A stretch of DNA of 64,000 nucleotides. Source: Poecilobothrus nobilitatus. Lineage: Eukaryota > Arthropoda > Insecta > Diptera > Dolichopodidae. The DNA is taken from positions 72,664,416 through 72,728,415 of the forward strand of contig OX352774.1 in NCBI GenBank assembly GCA_947095535.1, in the 5' to 3' direction. The translations under genes and the position numbers were made by a program. Of the stretch, positions 10,340 to 21,495 are shown in pieces. The notes beneath the pieces are model-generated. The model was not told the DNA's origin and did not search any database. It was given only the letters and a program-made list of their open reading frames with translations. The first letter of the stretch is position 1, and the number at the start of each line of letters is the position of its first letter.

Positions 10340-12774
10340 TATGTCAAAAATCTTTTGAAGATTTCAATTTATTTATGAGTCATTTAAAATATTTGCATAG
10401 TCTTTCTGCAACAAGCAGATATGTTTGTACCCAAGGTTCTTGTCCTCAAGTTTTTGATAGTATTAACTCGTTTAAGAAACATGTACAAACTTGCAGTAAG
10501 AAACAACATGCTAATATTAATACTAGTTCAATAACCGATTGTGTAGAAAATTCAAGGTCAAATTTGCAAAATGAAAATCTTATAGCTTCTACTGATTTTA
10601 TTTCAAATTCAGAATTACTGCAACAAAACCAATTTCAAACAACCCAACAGTCAATTGACTCTATTGAAAATTCTGCATTAACATTTTTGTGCAAATTACA
10701 TAGTAACATGAATTTATCGCGGCAAGTCGTAACAGACATTTACTTAGATATTCAAAATGTCATGATGTCTACAATTGCAAAAGCACTAGAAAACCTGTTT
10801 TTGTCTGATTTGCCTACAACTAATCATACGAATCGCAAAGCTCTTATTGATATCATTGAAGCTCCATTTGAGAACTTTGATACTGAATATAAGTTATTAA
10901 AACTATTACAAAACAAAAATCTAATATCGTTGCCAATTCAATATTCAATACACAATGAAGTAGATTGTGTAGTTCAAAGCCATAGCGGAGTTTTAGATAC
11001 TAAGAAATGCAAAGGAGTTATAATGCCCTTACAATTTCAATTTAAACAATTTTTTGATTTACCTAACGTTTTAAGTCGTACACTCGAAAATATGGACGCT
11101 CTAAATAGTAAAACCGATATCCATAACTTTATAAATGGGAAATTATGGAAGGATAAACGTCAAAGCTATGTTGACACTGATGTAGTTCTGCCATATTTCT
11201 TATTTGTGGATGATTTTGAAACGAATAATCCTCTGGGATCTCATAAAGGAGACCATAAACTAACTGCAGTATACTATTCTTTTCCCACATTACCTTCAGA
11301 ATTTCTTTCAACGTTAGATAATGTCTTTGTAGCAATGCTTTTTGAATCTAAATATAATTTAATGTACGGCAACGATATATGTTTTTCACCTCTTATTAAG
11401 GAAATTGAAGATTTAGCAACTAATGGAATTAATTTCAATTTAAATGGCGTTAGTTGTAAAATTTAATTTGTACATGGTCTTATTTTAGGTGACAATTTAG
11501 GTTTAAACACAGCTCTAGGTTTTGTTAAATCTTTGAATGCAGGGTATTACTGCAGACTTTGTAATCGGCACAAATCTCTTCTTTCTCATGATTTAGTAGA
11601 GCATAACGATAATCTTCGCAACGAATAAAATTACAATGCAGATGTTATTCAAAATGATCCGTCCAATTCTGGAATAATAGAATGTTCAGCATTTAACCTA
11701 GTTAAAAATTTTCATGTTGTTAAAAACTTTGCAGTAGATATAATGCATGATATCTTTGAAGGTGTCTGTCACTATATATTTTGCAAGTCAATATTGTATT
11801 TTGTAAAAGATGTTAAAATATTCTCTCTTGACATACTAAATGCTAGTATTAAAGTTTTTGCTTACGGTGAACTAGAAATTGGTTACATCCCTCCATCCAT
11901 AACAATTAACCATTTGATCTCAAACCATATGAACATGTCAGCTAGAGAAATGTGGTGCTTCATACATCATTTTACTTTTTTCATAGGAGATTTAGTTCCC
12001 GAAGATAATGAAGTATGGCTCTTTCTCACTAAATTTATTAAACTGGTAGATATTATTTTACAGCCAAGCTTCAATCATAGCAAAATCATGCTGATAAAAA
12101 TATTAGTTTCTTAAGTTAATGAAATGTACATTCATCTTTTCAATGACACCTTAAAGCCTAAATTTCATTTCCTGGTTCATTATGCCAGAATTATTGATCA
12201 GAGTGGTCCATTAAAATATTTGAGCTGCTTTAGGTTTGAAGCAAAACATCGATCTTTGAAGCTATATTTAAATAATACTAGTAATCGTATAAATATTGCA
12301 TGGTCATTGGCTGTTAAGTTACAAATCAACAATGCATATAAGATTCTTCAACAAAGGGGGTTTGAAAAAAGATTTACAGCTTCAAATTTTGTAAAAATTG
12401 ATTTGAATAGCACATTTTATAAAACCCTAATAAATCAAATTCATTTTCCTAATTCTCTTCTTAAATCCGCATTTGAAGCTAAAGAAACTGATATTAATGG
12501 AACGCTATATAAAAAATTTTTTTATTTGATTCAATTTGATACTGATCTAAGAGTTTTCAGAATAGAGTCCATTTTAAAGAATAAAGAACATGCAATTTTT
12601 TTTTTATGTTATAAATTACAAAATAAACATTTTGATGAGCATTTGTAGGCATATGTTGTTGGTAAGGAAATTGAAGTTCCTTTAATTATGGAGAGTGAAA
12701 ATTTCAATTCTCTTCCCGTTCATATACATGTCACTGCTAATAATAAAAATGTAATTAGACTTAAGTATTTTTGA
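10340..12774 (+). pseudogene. C2H2 zinc-finger, Tnp2/CACTA-like transposase-derived gene with four nonsense codons
   Basis: One uninterrupted frame of about 810 codons, joined to the ATG at 4579. Two C2H2-like fingers open it (CYIC...HLKYLH, then YVCTQGSCPQVF...FKKHVQTC). Further on are FVDDFETNNPLGSHKGDHKL, LGDNLGLNTALGF, YYCRLCNRHK, IMHDIFEGVCHY, LKPKFHFLVHY and FRFEAKHRSLK. This set recurs in transposase-like proteins of many animals and is reminiscent of Tnp2 proteins of CACTA/EnSpm elements; the superfamily is my inference. Stops interrupt the frame at 11464 (TAA), 11626 (TAA), 12112 (TAA) and 12646 (TAG), and coding similarity resumes after each; no frameshift is seen. The true end is TGA at 12772. 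The LINE removed its start region, so it cannot be expressed from its own ATG. Confidence 0.65.
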
Positions 12775-12930
12775 TAAACATAAATATTATGTATATTAAC
12801 GTTGTATTTATTTGCTACATATGGTATTCTTATGAATTAATTTAACTTTAAAAATTGAAGAAAATATAATTTGTTTTATGTTATTAATTAAAATATGCAG
12901 AGTAAAAATTTTATTTTATAAAAATATAAG
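12538..12930 (+). repeat. 3' end of the zinc-finger gene plus flank, first of three degenerate units
   Basis: From GATACTGATCTAAGAG (coding) through CTTAAGTATTTTTGATAAA (stop region) into the 3' flank. Related blocks recur at about 15883-16100 and 16101-16390, so the region is a small, decayed tandem array later split by the hAT element. Confidence 0.5.
12923..12930. repeat. hAT target-site duplication, left copy
   Basis: AATATAAG, repeated exactly at 15875-15882. Eight bases is the hAT signature. Confidence 0.9.
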
Positions 12931-13283
12931 CAGGGCCGTGCCTAGCCAGCGTTCATTGCGTGCGCAGCACGCAGGCGGCTAAATCGACAAGGAAATTATT
13001 TAAAAAAATTGTTTAATGAATTTGTAAAAAAAAATTAGTTATGTAATTGAAATTTTATATAAAAATATAATTTATGGAATTTTCTTAAAAAATTATTCAA
13101 ATACTATTTGTATTAATTTCAGTTTCTTCTTCATATATTTCTTCTTATAATTATACTTCTTAAAAATAAAGCAAGTTAACTTTGCTTTTCTTTTTTTCGA
13201 AAATTTTTTAAAATTTGTGTGTTAGAATATTAACATAGTAAGCCGTGATTGCTAAGTTAACGTGATTAAATTGCTAAGTTAAC

Positions 13284-15701
13284 GTGAGCCATTTAAATAT
13301 TGAATCTTTTTCCATTGAAAATGTAAATGAAATATCTGCGAATAATGTAAATGAAATATCTACGGAAAATGTAAATGAAATATCTGCGGAAAATGGGAAT
13401 GAATATAGTAGTAATGACGAAATGGAAAATAATTCTGTTACTGAGTTTTGCAATAACGCTGAAATTGATGAACCATATACTTCAATGTGCTTGGAATTAA
13501 GTGATCCAGCTTGCTGGCCTTCAACACTCAGCAATAAAATACTGGATATATTAATCGAAAAAGGACCGATTCAAAATGTACAATTAATATATCCGAATAA
13601 TGAAATGGGAAGATCATTTTCAAAGATTTATTTCTACAGAAAAATGTCTAATGGTGAAAAATTTAATCGTGAGTGGTTAATCTATTCGCCAAAAAATAAT
13701 GCCATATTTTGCTTCTGTTGTAAAATATTTGGAAAACAAGAAATAAAACTAGTTAGTGAAGGCTTTAATGATTGGCAACATACTTCTGAAAACTCATCTC
13801 GCCACGAAAAAACATCGCTGCATATTGAAAATTGCACCAAATGGAAAAATTTGGAATTAAATTTAAAAAAAAAATGTACAATTGATAAGAATATGCAACG
13901 ATACTATGACGCCGAGAAAAAACGATGGTATCAAATTGTCGAACGTATGATAGCTGTGGTACAATTTCTTGCAGGACAGGGTTTAGCTTTTAGAGGCGGT
14001 TCAAGCAAATTGTATAAAAAAAATAATGGAAATTTTTTAAAATCAATTGAAATGATAGGAAAATTTGATGATATAATGGCGAACCACATTAATCGTGTAC
14101 AAAATTCAATCTCTTTAAAGAACCACATGCTACATTATATGGGAAACCGCTTCCAAAATGAAATAATTACTATCCTTGCAAACCAAATTAGAAAATATAT
14201 TTTAACATCAATACAAGAGGCAAAATATTTTTCAGTCATTTTGGACTGTATGCCGGATGCTGGACATGTTGAGCAAATCACAATGGTTTTCAGGTATGTA
14301 CATATTCAAAATGATGAAGTTGAAGTAAGAGAAAATTTCATTGGTTTTTCTCAAGCTGAAAAAAGTACTGGAGAATATTTTTATGACTTCTTAATACAAA
14401 AATTAAAGAATCTTGAATTAAATATTAACGATTTGCGTGGCCAGGGATACGATAATGGCTCCAATATGTCCGGAAAACATAATGGATTACAAAAAAGAAT
14501 TTTGGACAATTATCCACGAGCTTTGTTTATGCCATGCAACGCGCATACATTAAACTTGGTCATTAATGATGCTGCTAAAGTTTCATTTGCAACAGTTGAT
14601 TTTTTTAGTAATGTATCAGCAATATACAATTTTTTTTCTAGTTCTCCATTTAGATGGCAAATTTTAAAAAAAAATGTAAAATCTTTAACAGTAAAGCAAG
14701 TTAGTGAAACTCGATGGGAAGCAAGAATAAAAGCTATTAGACCACTGCGAAATGAATTGGGTGAAATTTATGACAGTCTAATAGAAATAGCTGAAAATAG
14801 TTCAACAGCAATATCTCGACATGAAGCTGAATGTTTGGCAATGAAAATCAAATCTTATAAATTTATTTGTTCAACAATAATATGGCATGAAATCTTGGGG
14901 AAAGTAGATATTATTAGTAAAATGATGCAGAAAGTTTCTTGGCATATCAGTTCATGTGCTGAATCAATTAGTGAAGTTTTGAATTTTTTTAAAAATATCA
15001 GAAATGATGAAAGTTTCGAAAACTATTTGAAGCTTTCTGATGAACTGTGTGAAAAAGTTGAAACTGAACCAGAATTTCCTGCTGATGTTAGTATACGTCG
15101 CCGACGTCATCGTAAACAATTTGACTATGAAGGAGATGAAAATATTCAATTTAGTCCAAAAGAAAATTTCAAAATTAATTTTTTCTATATAATACTAGAT
15201 ACAACTATTTCATCGCTTACCGCTCGATTTCAATCTCTATCATATTTTGAACAAACTTTTGGATTTCTAATTAAATTTATTGATATGGAACATGAGGATA
15301 TAAAAAAAAGTTGTTTTGATCTCCATAATAAATTTAAAGATGGTGATGAATCATATGATATTAGTGGTGAAGAATTGTATGAAGAATTGCTTTCTTTGAA
15401 AATTATTATAAAAGATAGAAAGCAACCCGAAGATTTACTAAAATATTTATATAAGCACAACTTGGCAAATTCTTTCCCAAGTTTAAAACTTTTGCTAACA
15501 ATACCTGTATCTGTTGCATCTGGAGAGTGAAGTTTTTCGAAACTTAAAACAATAAAAAATTACTTGAGAACATCAATGACGCAAGAACGCCTGAGCAATC
15601 TTTCAGTTATCGCGATTGAAAATGAAATTGCTGGTTCTTTAAATATTCATGAAGCGATTGAAGACTATGCTACGCAAAAATCGCGTAGAATTAATTTTTA
15701 A
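13284..15701 (+). pseudogene. hAT transposase (TTF-type zinc finger, hAT dimerisation end), one nonsense codon
   Basis: The open frame runs from 13284 (a GTG; no in-frame ATG upstream of the conserved part) to a TGA at 15528-15530. The reading frame continues as SFSKLKTIKNYLRTSM to TAA at 15699, the usual hAT end, so the TGA is a nonsense change, probably from CGA because VASAERSFS is usual there. A TTF-like zinc finger lies near residues 130-185 (REWLIYSPKN, CFCCKIFG, GFNDWQH, HEKTSLH). The RNase H-like core includes SVILDCMPDAGHVEQ, GQGYDNGSNMSGK and CNAHTLNLV. The protein would cut and paste the element. The start is probably lost or lies in an upstream exon. It is very close to intact and belongs to the ZMYM1/DUF4371-like branch. 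Confidence 0.85.
13317..13412 (+). repeat. 24-bp minisatellite inside the hAT gene
   Basis: Four head-to-tail copies of GAAAATGTAAATGAAATATC plus TGCG/TACG encode ENVNEIS(A/T) four times. The last copy is diverged (ENGNEYSS). It keeps frame and extends an acidic, Asn-rich N-terminus. Confidence 0.85.
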
Positions 15702-15874
15702 TTTAATATATACATTATAATGTACATAATATTAATATAAATAAAAATTAAAAATGCGAACTTGATGCACAAATTTTATTTTCTAATTAAAAATACTTAT
15801 TTTTCTATTTTTTATCTTGGAAGCGGCCAAAATACATTGGCACTCAGGCGGCCATATACTCAGGCACGGGCCTG

Positions 15875-15882
15875 AATATAAG
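15875..15882. repeat. hAT target-site duplication, right copy
   Basis: AATATAAG, identical to 12923-12930. Confidence 0.9.
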
Positions 15883-16390
15883 CATATTTAAACTTAAGTA
15901 TTTTTGATAAATATAAAATAAGTATAATAAATAAATATAATAATACATATAATAATGAGGTTATATTTACGATATATGTATGTATGTGATACTGATCTAA
16001 GAATTTTAAGAATTGATTTAATTTTAAAACTTGAAGAAAAATTTATTTTGTGTTAATATTTATTATAATTAGTATAACTGATAAAAATATAAGTAAGTAT
16101 AGTTAGACTTAAGTATTTTTGATAAATATGAATATATATGTATAATAAGCTTGTATTTACCATTCTATATGTCATACTGACCTAAGAATTTTCAAAATTT
16201 CTTTTAAATTTAAGAATTTTCTAAAAATTAAAGAATATGCAATTTATTTTATATTTTAATTAAATTATGCAGATTAAAAATTTTAATTTTCTTCAAGTTC
16301 CGATATGCATATAATCTGCCATAAATGTAATTAGAATTAAGTATTTTGTTATTACATATAATATAATGTGTATAAATGTAGTATTTTAAA
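15883..16390 (+). repeat. Degenerate tandem copies of the zinc-finger gene 3' end
   Basis: Two further units follow the hAT element. Each has CTTAAGTATTTTTGATAAA followed by a TATTTAC...ATATG stretch, then an ACTGAYCTAAGAATTTT block that matches coding 12540-12556, and AWWATGCAGATTAAAAATTTT. They are too decayed to code. Confidence 0.5.
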
Positions 16391-16404
16391 TATACAGGAT
16401 GTTC

Positions 16405-16712
16405 CGCGTTAATCAGTGGTTAATATTCCCAATGGCGATTAGAGGTCTTTTAATATTTGTATGAGAAGGAAGCTTATATTCTGAAGCGTTCCCGAACTAT
16501 ATATTGTTTGTTATTAAATATTTTGTTTGTTTTTAAAAATTTAATTTTTAAAGCTTTAATATGTGAACAAAGAAAATGAAAGCTAAATAGCTCAGGAACG
16601 ATCAAAAATATAACCTTCCTTTCCATACAAATTTTTGTTATTTAAATTTTGTTTTATTAAAACTAATCACAAATCGCCATGCTAAATATTAAGCACTAAG
16701 TGCTGTACTCCT
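16405..16712. mobile_element. Foldback/MITE-like element with about 95-bp inverted arms
   Basis: The left arm (about 16410-16502: AGTGGTTAATATTCCCAATG, GCGATT, TTTGTATGAGAAGGAAGCTT, CGTTCCCGAACTAT) matches the reverse complement of the right arm (about 16585-16705: ATAGCTCAGGAACG, TTCCTTTCCATACAAA, AAATCGCCATGCTAAATATT, AAGCACT) with scattered mismatches. The loop is about 80 bp and non-coding. Confidence 0.6.
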
Positions 16713-16919
16713 GCATTAGGTATACTTTAAAACAAATAAATGCAATCCTAAATTCCTCCTTTTGTGTTAAAAAAATGTTTAAGTTTAAGTTTTATTAAAA
16801 ATAAAATAAAAAAGTGTTTAAAAGAATAAATAAATGATGTACTTTTATTTAAAGATCAACTAATAATACTACTGTTTTTATAATTAAATATATGACTGTT
16901 GTTAATGGCTTTTTTTAAA

Positions 16920-17600
16920 AGAATAAAGACATTGGCCTTTTGAAAATAACATAATTGTTTAGATAAATTTTTTTTCTAAAACTAAAACTTTTTCTATAAA
17001 CTATTTTTCTAGTGAACAAGAGATATATTCTAATAAAAATAAATGATTATTGTAAAAATTATTTCCAAAAATTTTTTTAGTGAACAATGTATTTTTTTTA
17101 AAATAAGTGACTCTTAAATAATTATTTGGACCATTCTTTAGCCAAGAATCAGCAGTGTCTGCACTGTATTCAAGGGTCAGTACTGTATTTTAGTCGAAAT
17201 ATGTGACAATTTCAATAATTATTTCCAACTATTCTTTAGTCAAGTGTGACTATATTCTAGTTAAAATAAAAGACTATTTAAATAACTATTTTCAACTATT
17301 TTGTTGATCAAGAGTAACTATATTCTAGTCAAAATAATTGACTATTTTAATAATCATTTTAACTACTTTTTCTTTTAAAGTGACTGTATTATAGTGAAAA
17401 AAAGTGACTATTAAAATAATTATTTCCAACTATTCTTTAGTCAAGAGTGGCTATATTCTAGTCAAAATAATTAACTATTTAATTAACTATTTTTGACTAT
17501 TCTTCTAGTCAGAAAGGCTTATATTTGACTATTTTACAGTAAATTTAGTATTAACTATTTTATAATTGAAATTAACTATTGACCATTAAAAATAGTGTTC
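16920..17600. repeat. Tandem satellite-like array, period about 65 bp
   Basis: At least six units read AGTCAAGAGTGACTATATTC, TAGTCAAAATAATTGACTAT, TTWAATAATTATTTYCAACT, ATTCTTT with variants. The best units are at 17225-17470, and the flanking ones are more diverged. The word TAGTCA/TGACTA is frequent in both orientations. Confidence 0.65.
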
Positions 17601-17654
17601 CCGATTTCAAATATTAAAATATTCAAAAAATTGTCGTTTTTGAATATTTTTTTC

Positions 17655-18630
17655 TAAGAGTGCAGGAATTGATAATATTCCAAATATAGTACCTAAAAAT
17701 TTAACTAACAAAATAATAGCCCAATACGTGATTCTATTTAATAATGTCATTAACTTCACATATTTTCCTAAATCATGGAAAATAGGTAAAGTTATCTTTT
17801 TTAAAAAAACAGGTAAGGATCCCAAAAATTCAAATAATTATAGACCTATTAGCTTGCTACCTAATATTAGCAAAGTCTATGAAACTATAATTAATGATAA
17901 AATTACCATGTTTATTAACGATCACAATCTATTACCAGAAAATCAATTTGGTTTTAGACACAAACATGGCACAATTCATGCCATAACAAAGTTACCATCT
18001 GATATTTGTTGGTATATAAATAAAAAATTCTGTGTAGGCGCCTGCCCTATAGATTTAGAAAAGGCTTTTAATAGTATTTGGACAGAAGGTTTAATATACA
18101 AGTTAATAAAACTGAGATTTCCTGAATATTTAATCAAATTAGTTTTAGACATGGTAATAGGCAATGAATTCGTAGTAGGTAAAGCACTGTTAACTCTCCA
18201 ATTTTGTTCTCGATCTATATAATAGACCTATTAAACCAATTAGATGGCTTGTCAGATTTTAACTTTGCGTTAGCATATGCTGATGATCTTTTAATATACT
18301 CAGCTAGTGAAAATGTTAAAAGTACACAGATAAATGAATGTTCAGAAAATGTTTGATACTACATCTGACTATTGCAAAAATGGAATTAATTAAAAATTAA
18401 TACAGATAAATGCGAAACAATATTATTTTGAAATAGGGTAGATAAGTTGAATTCGAACTAAAAAGAAACTGAAAAAATTTTATAATAAAAAGTAATAATA
18501 CACGTTTAAGAAAAAATGTAATTAAGTATCTTGGAATACATCTACATAAAAATCTTAACTGCATTGACCATATAAAAAATTTAATCTCCAAAGCCAATAA
18601 AGCATTTATGGAGGCGAAAAGATTGTAGTT
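17655..18630 (+). pseudogene. LINE reverse transcriptase fragment (jockey/CR1-like)
   Basis: It starts inside the RT domain (AGIDNIPNIVPK). The open stretch 17728-18222 holds FPKSWKIGKVI, NNYRPISLLPNISKVYE, ENQFGFRHKHGTIHA and DLEKAFNSIW (palm motif A, last part). At about 18185 an internal deletion removes the segment before the VNSPILFS motif, which then appears in another frame. Catalytic YADD (LAYADDLLIYSA) is at about 18275, and LKINTDKCE and VIKYLGIHLHKNL follow in shifted frames up to about 18630. There is no endonuclease, no ORF1 and no tail, so it is truncated at both ends. Confidence 0.75.
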
Positions 18631-18915
18631 ATCTCATATTTAACTTACAAACCCATTACAAATACAAGAAAATAATTTAAAATAAATAATTTACAAAAAT
18701 CAAAAAATGATTAAATTATAATTGAAGCTAAACTAAATAAAAATTTAAAATTATAAGATAATAAAGAAAAAAAAATAAAGAAATTTAAATTTACTAAGTA
18801 CTGATGACTGCAAAAGTCAAATGAAGCAAACCAGTTTAGTGTTTACATTATTGTTGATTCTAACAAACAAAAATTTGAGAAAAATAGAACAAAATATATT
18901 ATATATTAAATGACA
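18631..18915. other. Non-coding AT-rich spacer
   Basis: I see no gene, repeat or terminus here; it separates two LINE fragments that lie in opposite directions. Confidence 0.5.
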
Positions 18916-18939
18916 TTGACTGCATTATTAGAAAATTCT

Positions 18940-19440
18940 TTACATTACTATATTTACTAAGGCTATTTTCTCTGTTAATACTTTTTTAAATTTTGAATTA
19001 CTATAGAGTTTAAAATGCCTGTCCAGAGAATTGTATAATTTTATGCCACCGTAAATTGTGGTAGAGGTACCACATTGAGATGTTCTATTCTTTTCAATAT
19101 GCATTAATTCCTTACTTCTAGTATTCACTTTATGATGATCACTCCGCTTAGTTAACATGATAGTTGAATGTAAATTAACAATACTAATATTGTGAATAAG
19201 AAATAAAAGCTTAATATAGACAAAATCTTTAAATAAGAGCAGATTACATGTTCTATGTATGAACTCTGTGCATTCTCGCCAATTGAATTTAAATAAATTT
19301 TTTAATGCTCTGTTTTGCCTTGAATTTCCTCAGCAATTGCTTTAGGAGCTGCCCTCCATATTGCAGATCCATAACTAATGCGACTATGAAATAATGCATA
19401 ATATATTGTTTTTTTGATTTTGTTTGGCATACTAAAAACA
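18940..19440 (-). pseudogene. LINE ORF2 C-terminus
   Basis: 19477-19289 and 19158-18940 encode, in different frames, the region after the thumb. The last part (NTRSKELMHIEKNRTSQCGT, IKLYNSLDRHFKLYSNSKFK) has the usual end of jockey-type proteins: an N-x-R-x(5)-L start, an asparagine-rich IYN-L-P-like segment and a final FKK. Confidence 0.6.
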
Positions 19441-20290
19441 CCTGCAATCGATGATTATTTTCTACACAGATTTTCAATATGAAGGTTCCATTTTAAATTA
19501 TTATGTATAATCATGCCAAGGTATTTATACTGATATACTTGGTCAAGTGTTTGATGTGATATCTTTAGATTTTGTGACGGCGGATTCATACTAATAACTA
19601 AGTATTTTGTTTTTGAGATATTTATAGTTAATTTTTGAGTTATCATTCAAAGATATACTTTTTCAAATCAGAGTAAAATCAGAGTATTGATTTTTGGACA
19701 AAAGTTTGTTACGTTCAAGGTAAAAATTAACCTGAATGAAAAATACTTTCTGTATAATTTTTGATAACACTGGTGCAAGACAAATCGGTCTATAATTATT
19801 ATAGTTCATTTTATTGCCAGATTTGAAAATAGGAATAATCTTGCCTATTTTAAGACTATCTGGGAACATACCTTCCATTAATGACTTATTTACTATTAAC
19901 GAAATAGAATCACTAATGTTATCATTACATGCTTTTAGAATATTAGATGATAGATTGAAGGAATCAAGTGAATTTGAATTATTCATTTTTTTTATTATCT
20001 TAGATATTTCATACTTATTGGTGTAATTAAATTTAAAATTTTTCATTCAATTTCATTCGGAATAGTTCTCGTAGAAAATATTTTTTCTCACAACTTTTAG
20101 CAAGTATTTCACCTATAGTGGAAAAGTGCTGATTTAGTTCACTAATTTTTATTGTTGTCTCTTTTTCTGACAAACCTTGTAATAACGTTATATCACCTTT
20201 TCTATTAGCACCATTATAAAGAATGCTATTACAAAAGCAGGTTTTGGACGAATTATTTTCACTCTCTATAAATTTTTTTTTCAAAGTAGC
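19440..20290 (-). pseudogene. LINE reverse transcriptase, palm deleted
   Basis: 20284-20033 is the linker (LSEKETTIKISELNQHFS, LNQHFSTIGEILAKSC). 20046-19663 carries INNSNSLDSFN-like, FPDSLKIGKIIPIFKSGNKM and NYNNYRPICLAPVLSKIIQK. The next open part, 19646-19455, is already the thumb (ISKTKYLVI, YKYLGMIIHNNLKWNLHIE). Motifs A, B and C, including the catalytic aspartates, are missing, so this copy cannot polymerise. Confidence 0.75.
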
Positions 20291-20739
20291 GTTTCTTTTT
20301 AAACCGTCGCATACTGGTCACCTTATTTCGATAGTATTTGAACTGTTTTTCTAAATGAATGTTTATACTGTCAAGTTTCCATTTACAAAACCAAAACAGC
20401 TTTTTCTTCATTGGGTCAATCAGTTCTTTGTCAATCCACTGTTTATACTTTCGGTTTTTTATTTTGTTGATTTTATAACCAGATGACTTATCAATTAATT
20501 TCTGAATTTTTGTGGTAAATTGTGATTTAATAATATAGGCTAAAATAGGCTAAAATAATAATAGGCTAAAATAATTTTCCCAATTCTTGGTTTGATTTAA
20601 TAATATAGGCTCAGATATACTCAGACGATTTAATTTCACCAAATTTATTATTCTACTTTTCGAAGCATTACTGTTAACGTTTAAATTGTCATTAAGTTTA
20701 TCAGTATGCTTAGAAACTTCAATCAGTATGACATTATGA

Positions 20740-21380
20740 TCAAGAAGATAGGTTAAGTTTTTCATCTAATCTATTTGTGGAGAAATGATCAATACAAGAA
20801 TTACTAATATTTCTAGTAATTATTTTATTATTGCATATATGGAAACCAATCGAAAACATAAAATTCTTATATTTATTTACTTTGTTACTGTTTATTAATA
20901 AATTTATGTTAAAATCACCAATTATATAAGTGTTATTATTTAGATTTGTTTTAGCTATACATTTATTAAATTCTAGCAAAAAATTATCAAAATTGGTTGT
21001 AATTTCAGTTGGTGCTCTATAGATATTTATTATATTGAAATTAAAGTTGCTTTTAGTGATATTAATGCTTAAAAAACTATCATTATCATTACTGTATTCA
21101 TAATTAATAGAATGAGATAATTTACTATACTGATAAATACACCACAACCACCACCATCTTTATTTAGTGGATAAGAATATATGAATAAATAATTATGTGT
21201 ACCTATTGAAAAACTTTATTTGTGAAGACGTTTCGGTTATACAAATAACATCAATATGACTATTAATAGAAGCTAAGAAGATTTCAACATTATCAATTTT
21301 ATTTTTTAAGCTAAGTGCATTTAGGTAAAGAATTTTTAATGTGTTCGAATTTAAGTGTATGTCATTAAACGTATTATGAA
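20740..21380 (-). pseudogene. LINE endonuclease domain (APE type)
   Basis: The open part 21147-20740 encodes SINITKSNFNFNIINIYRAP, YIIGDFNINLL and SCIDHFSTN. Upstream, in another frame, LNALSLKNKID and IDVICITETS form the beginning of the domain, with catalytic E in ITET. The D and N of GDFN are retained. Frameshifts and stops separate the parts. It would nick target DNA if intact. The last histidine-containing SDH motif of the domain is not seen. Confidence 0.7.
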
Positions 21381-21495
21381 ATGGATTGCACTGATTAAAT
21401 AGGAAAGGGATAGTATCATAGAATAGATAATTTTATAATTAAATTAATTCGAAATCATTTCGATAGAGCATTAAAAACTCCAGAAAACGGTTTAA

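Larger units (their letters stand above)
12931..15874 (+). mobile_element. hAT transposon, near-complete
   Basis: 2944 bp. The left end CAGGGCCGTGCCTA and the reverse complement of the right end, CAGGCCCGTGCCTG, form a 14-bp inverted repeat with two mismatches, flanked by the 8-bp duplication AATATAAG. A CAGGCGGC word lies just inside both ends (about 12969 and 15845). One transposase gene fills the interior. Confidence 0.92.
18916..21400 (-). mobile_element. LINE fragment with endonuclease and RT, minus strand
   Basis: Read from right to left, the element has the endonuclease start (ICITET), GDFNINLL and CIDHF, a linker, the first half of the RT and the RT C-terminus. ORF1 and a clear 3' tail are absent. 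Between about 19646 and 19663 the RT palm with YADD is missing, an internal deletion. It resembles the fragment at 59.8-61 kb on the plus strand in domain order and motif wording, so both may be one family. Confidence 0.75.

Noticed and set aside
11129..11335. Minus-strand open frame inside the zinc-finger gene
   Set aside because: It is a shadow of the well-supported plus-strand frame and has no recognisable motif.
15740..15874. A second, independent element at the right end of the hAT
   Set aside because: The sequence ends in the hAT inverted repeat and target duplication, so it is the hAT 3' flank.
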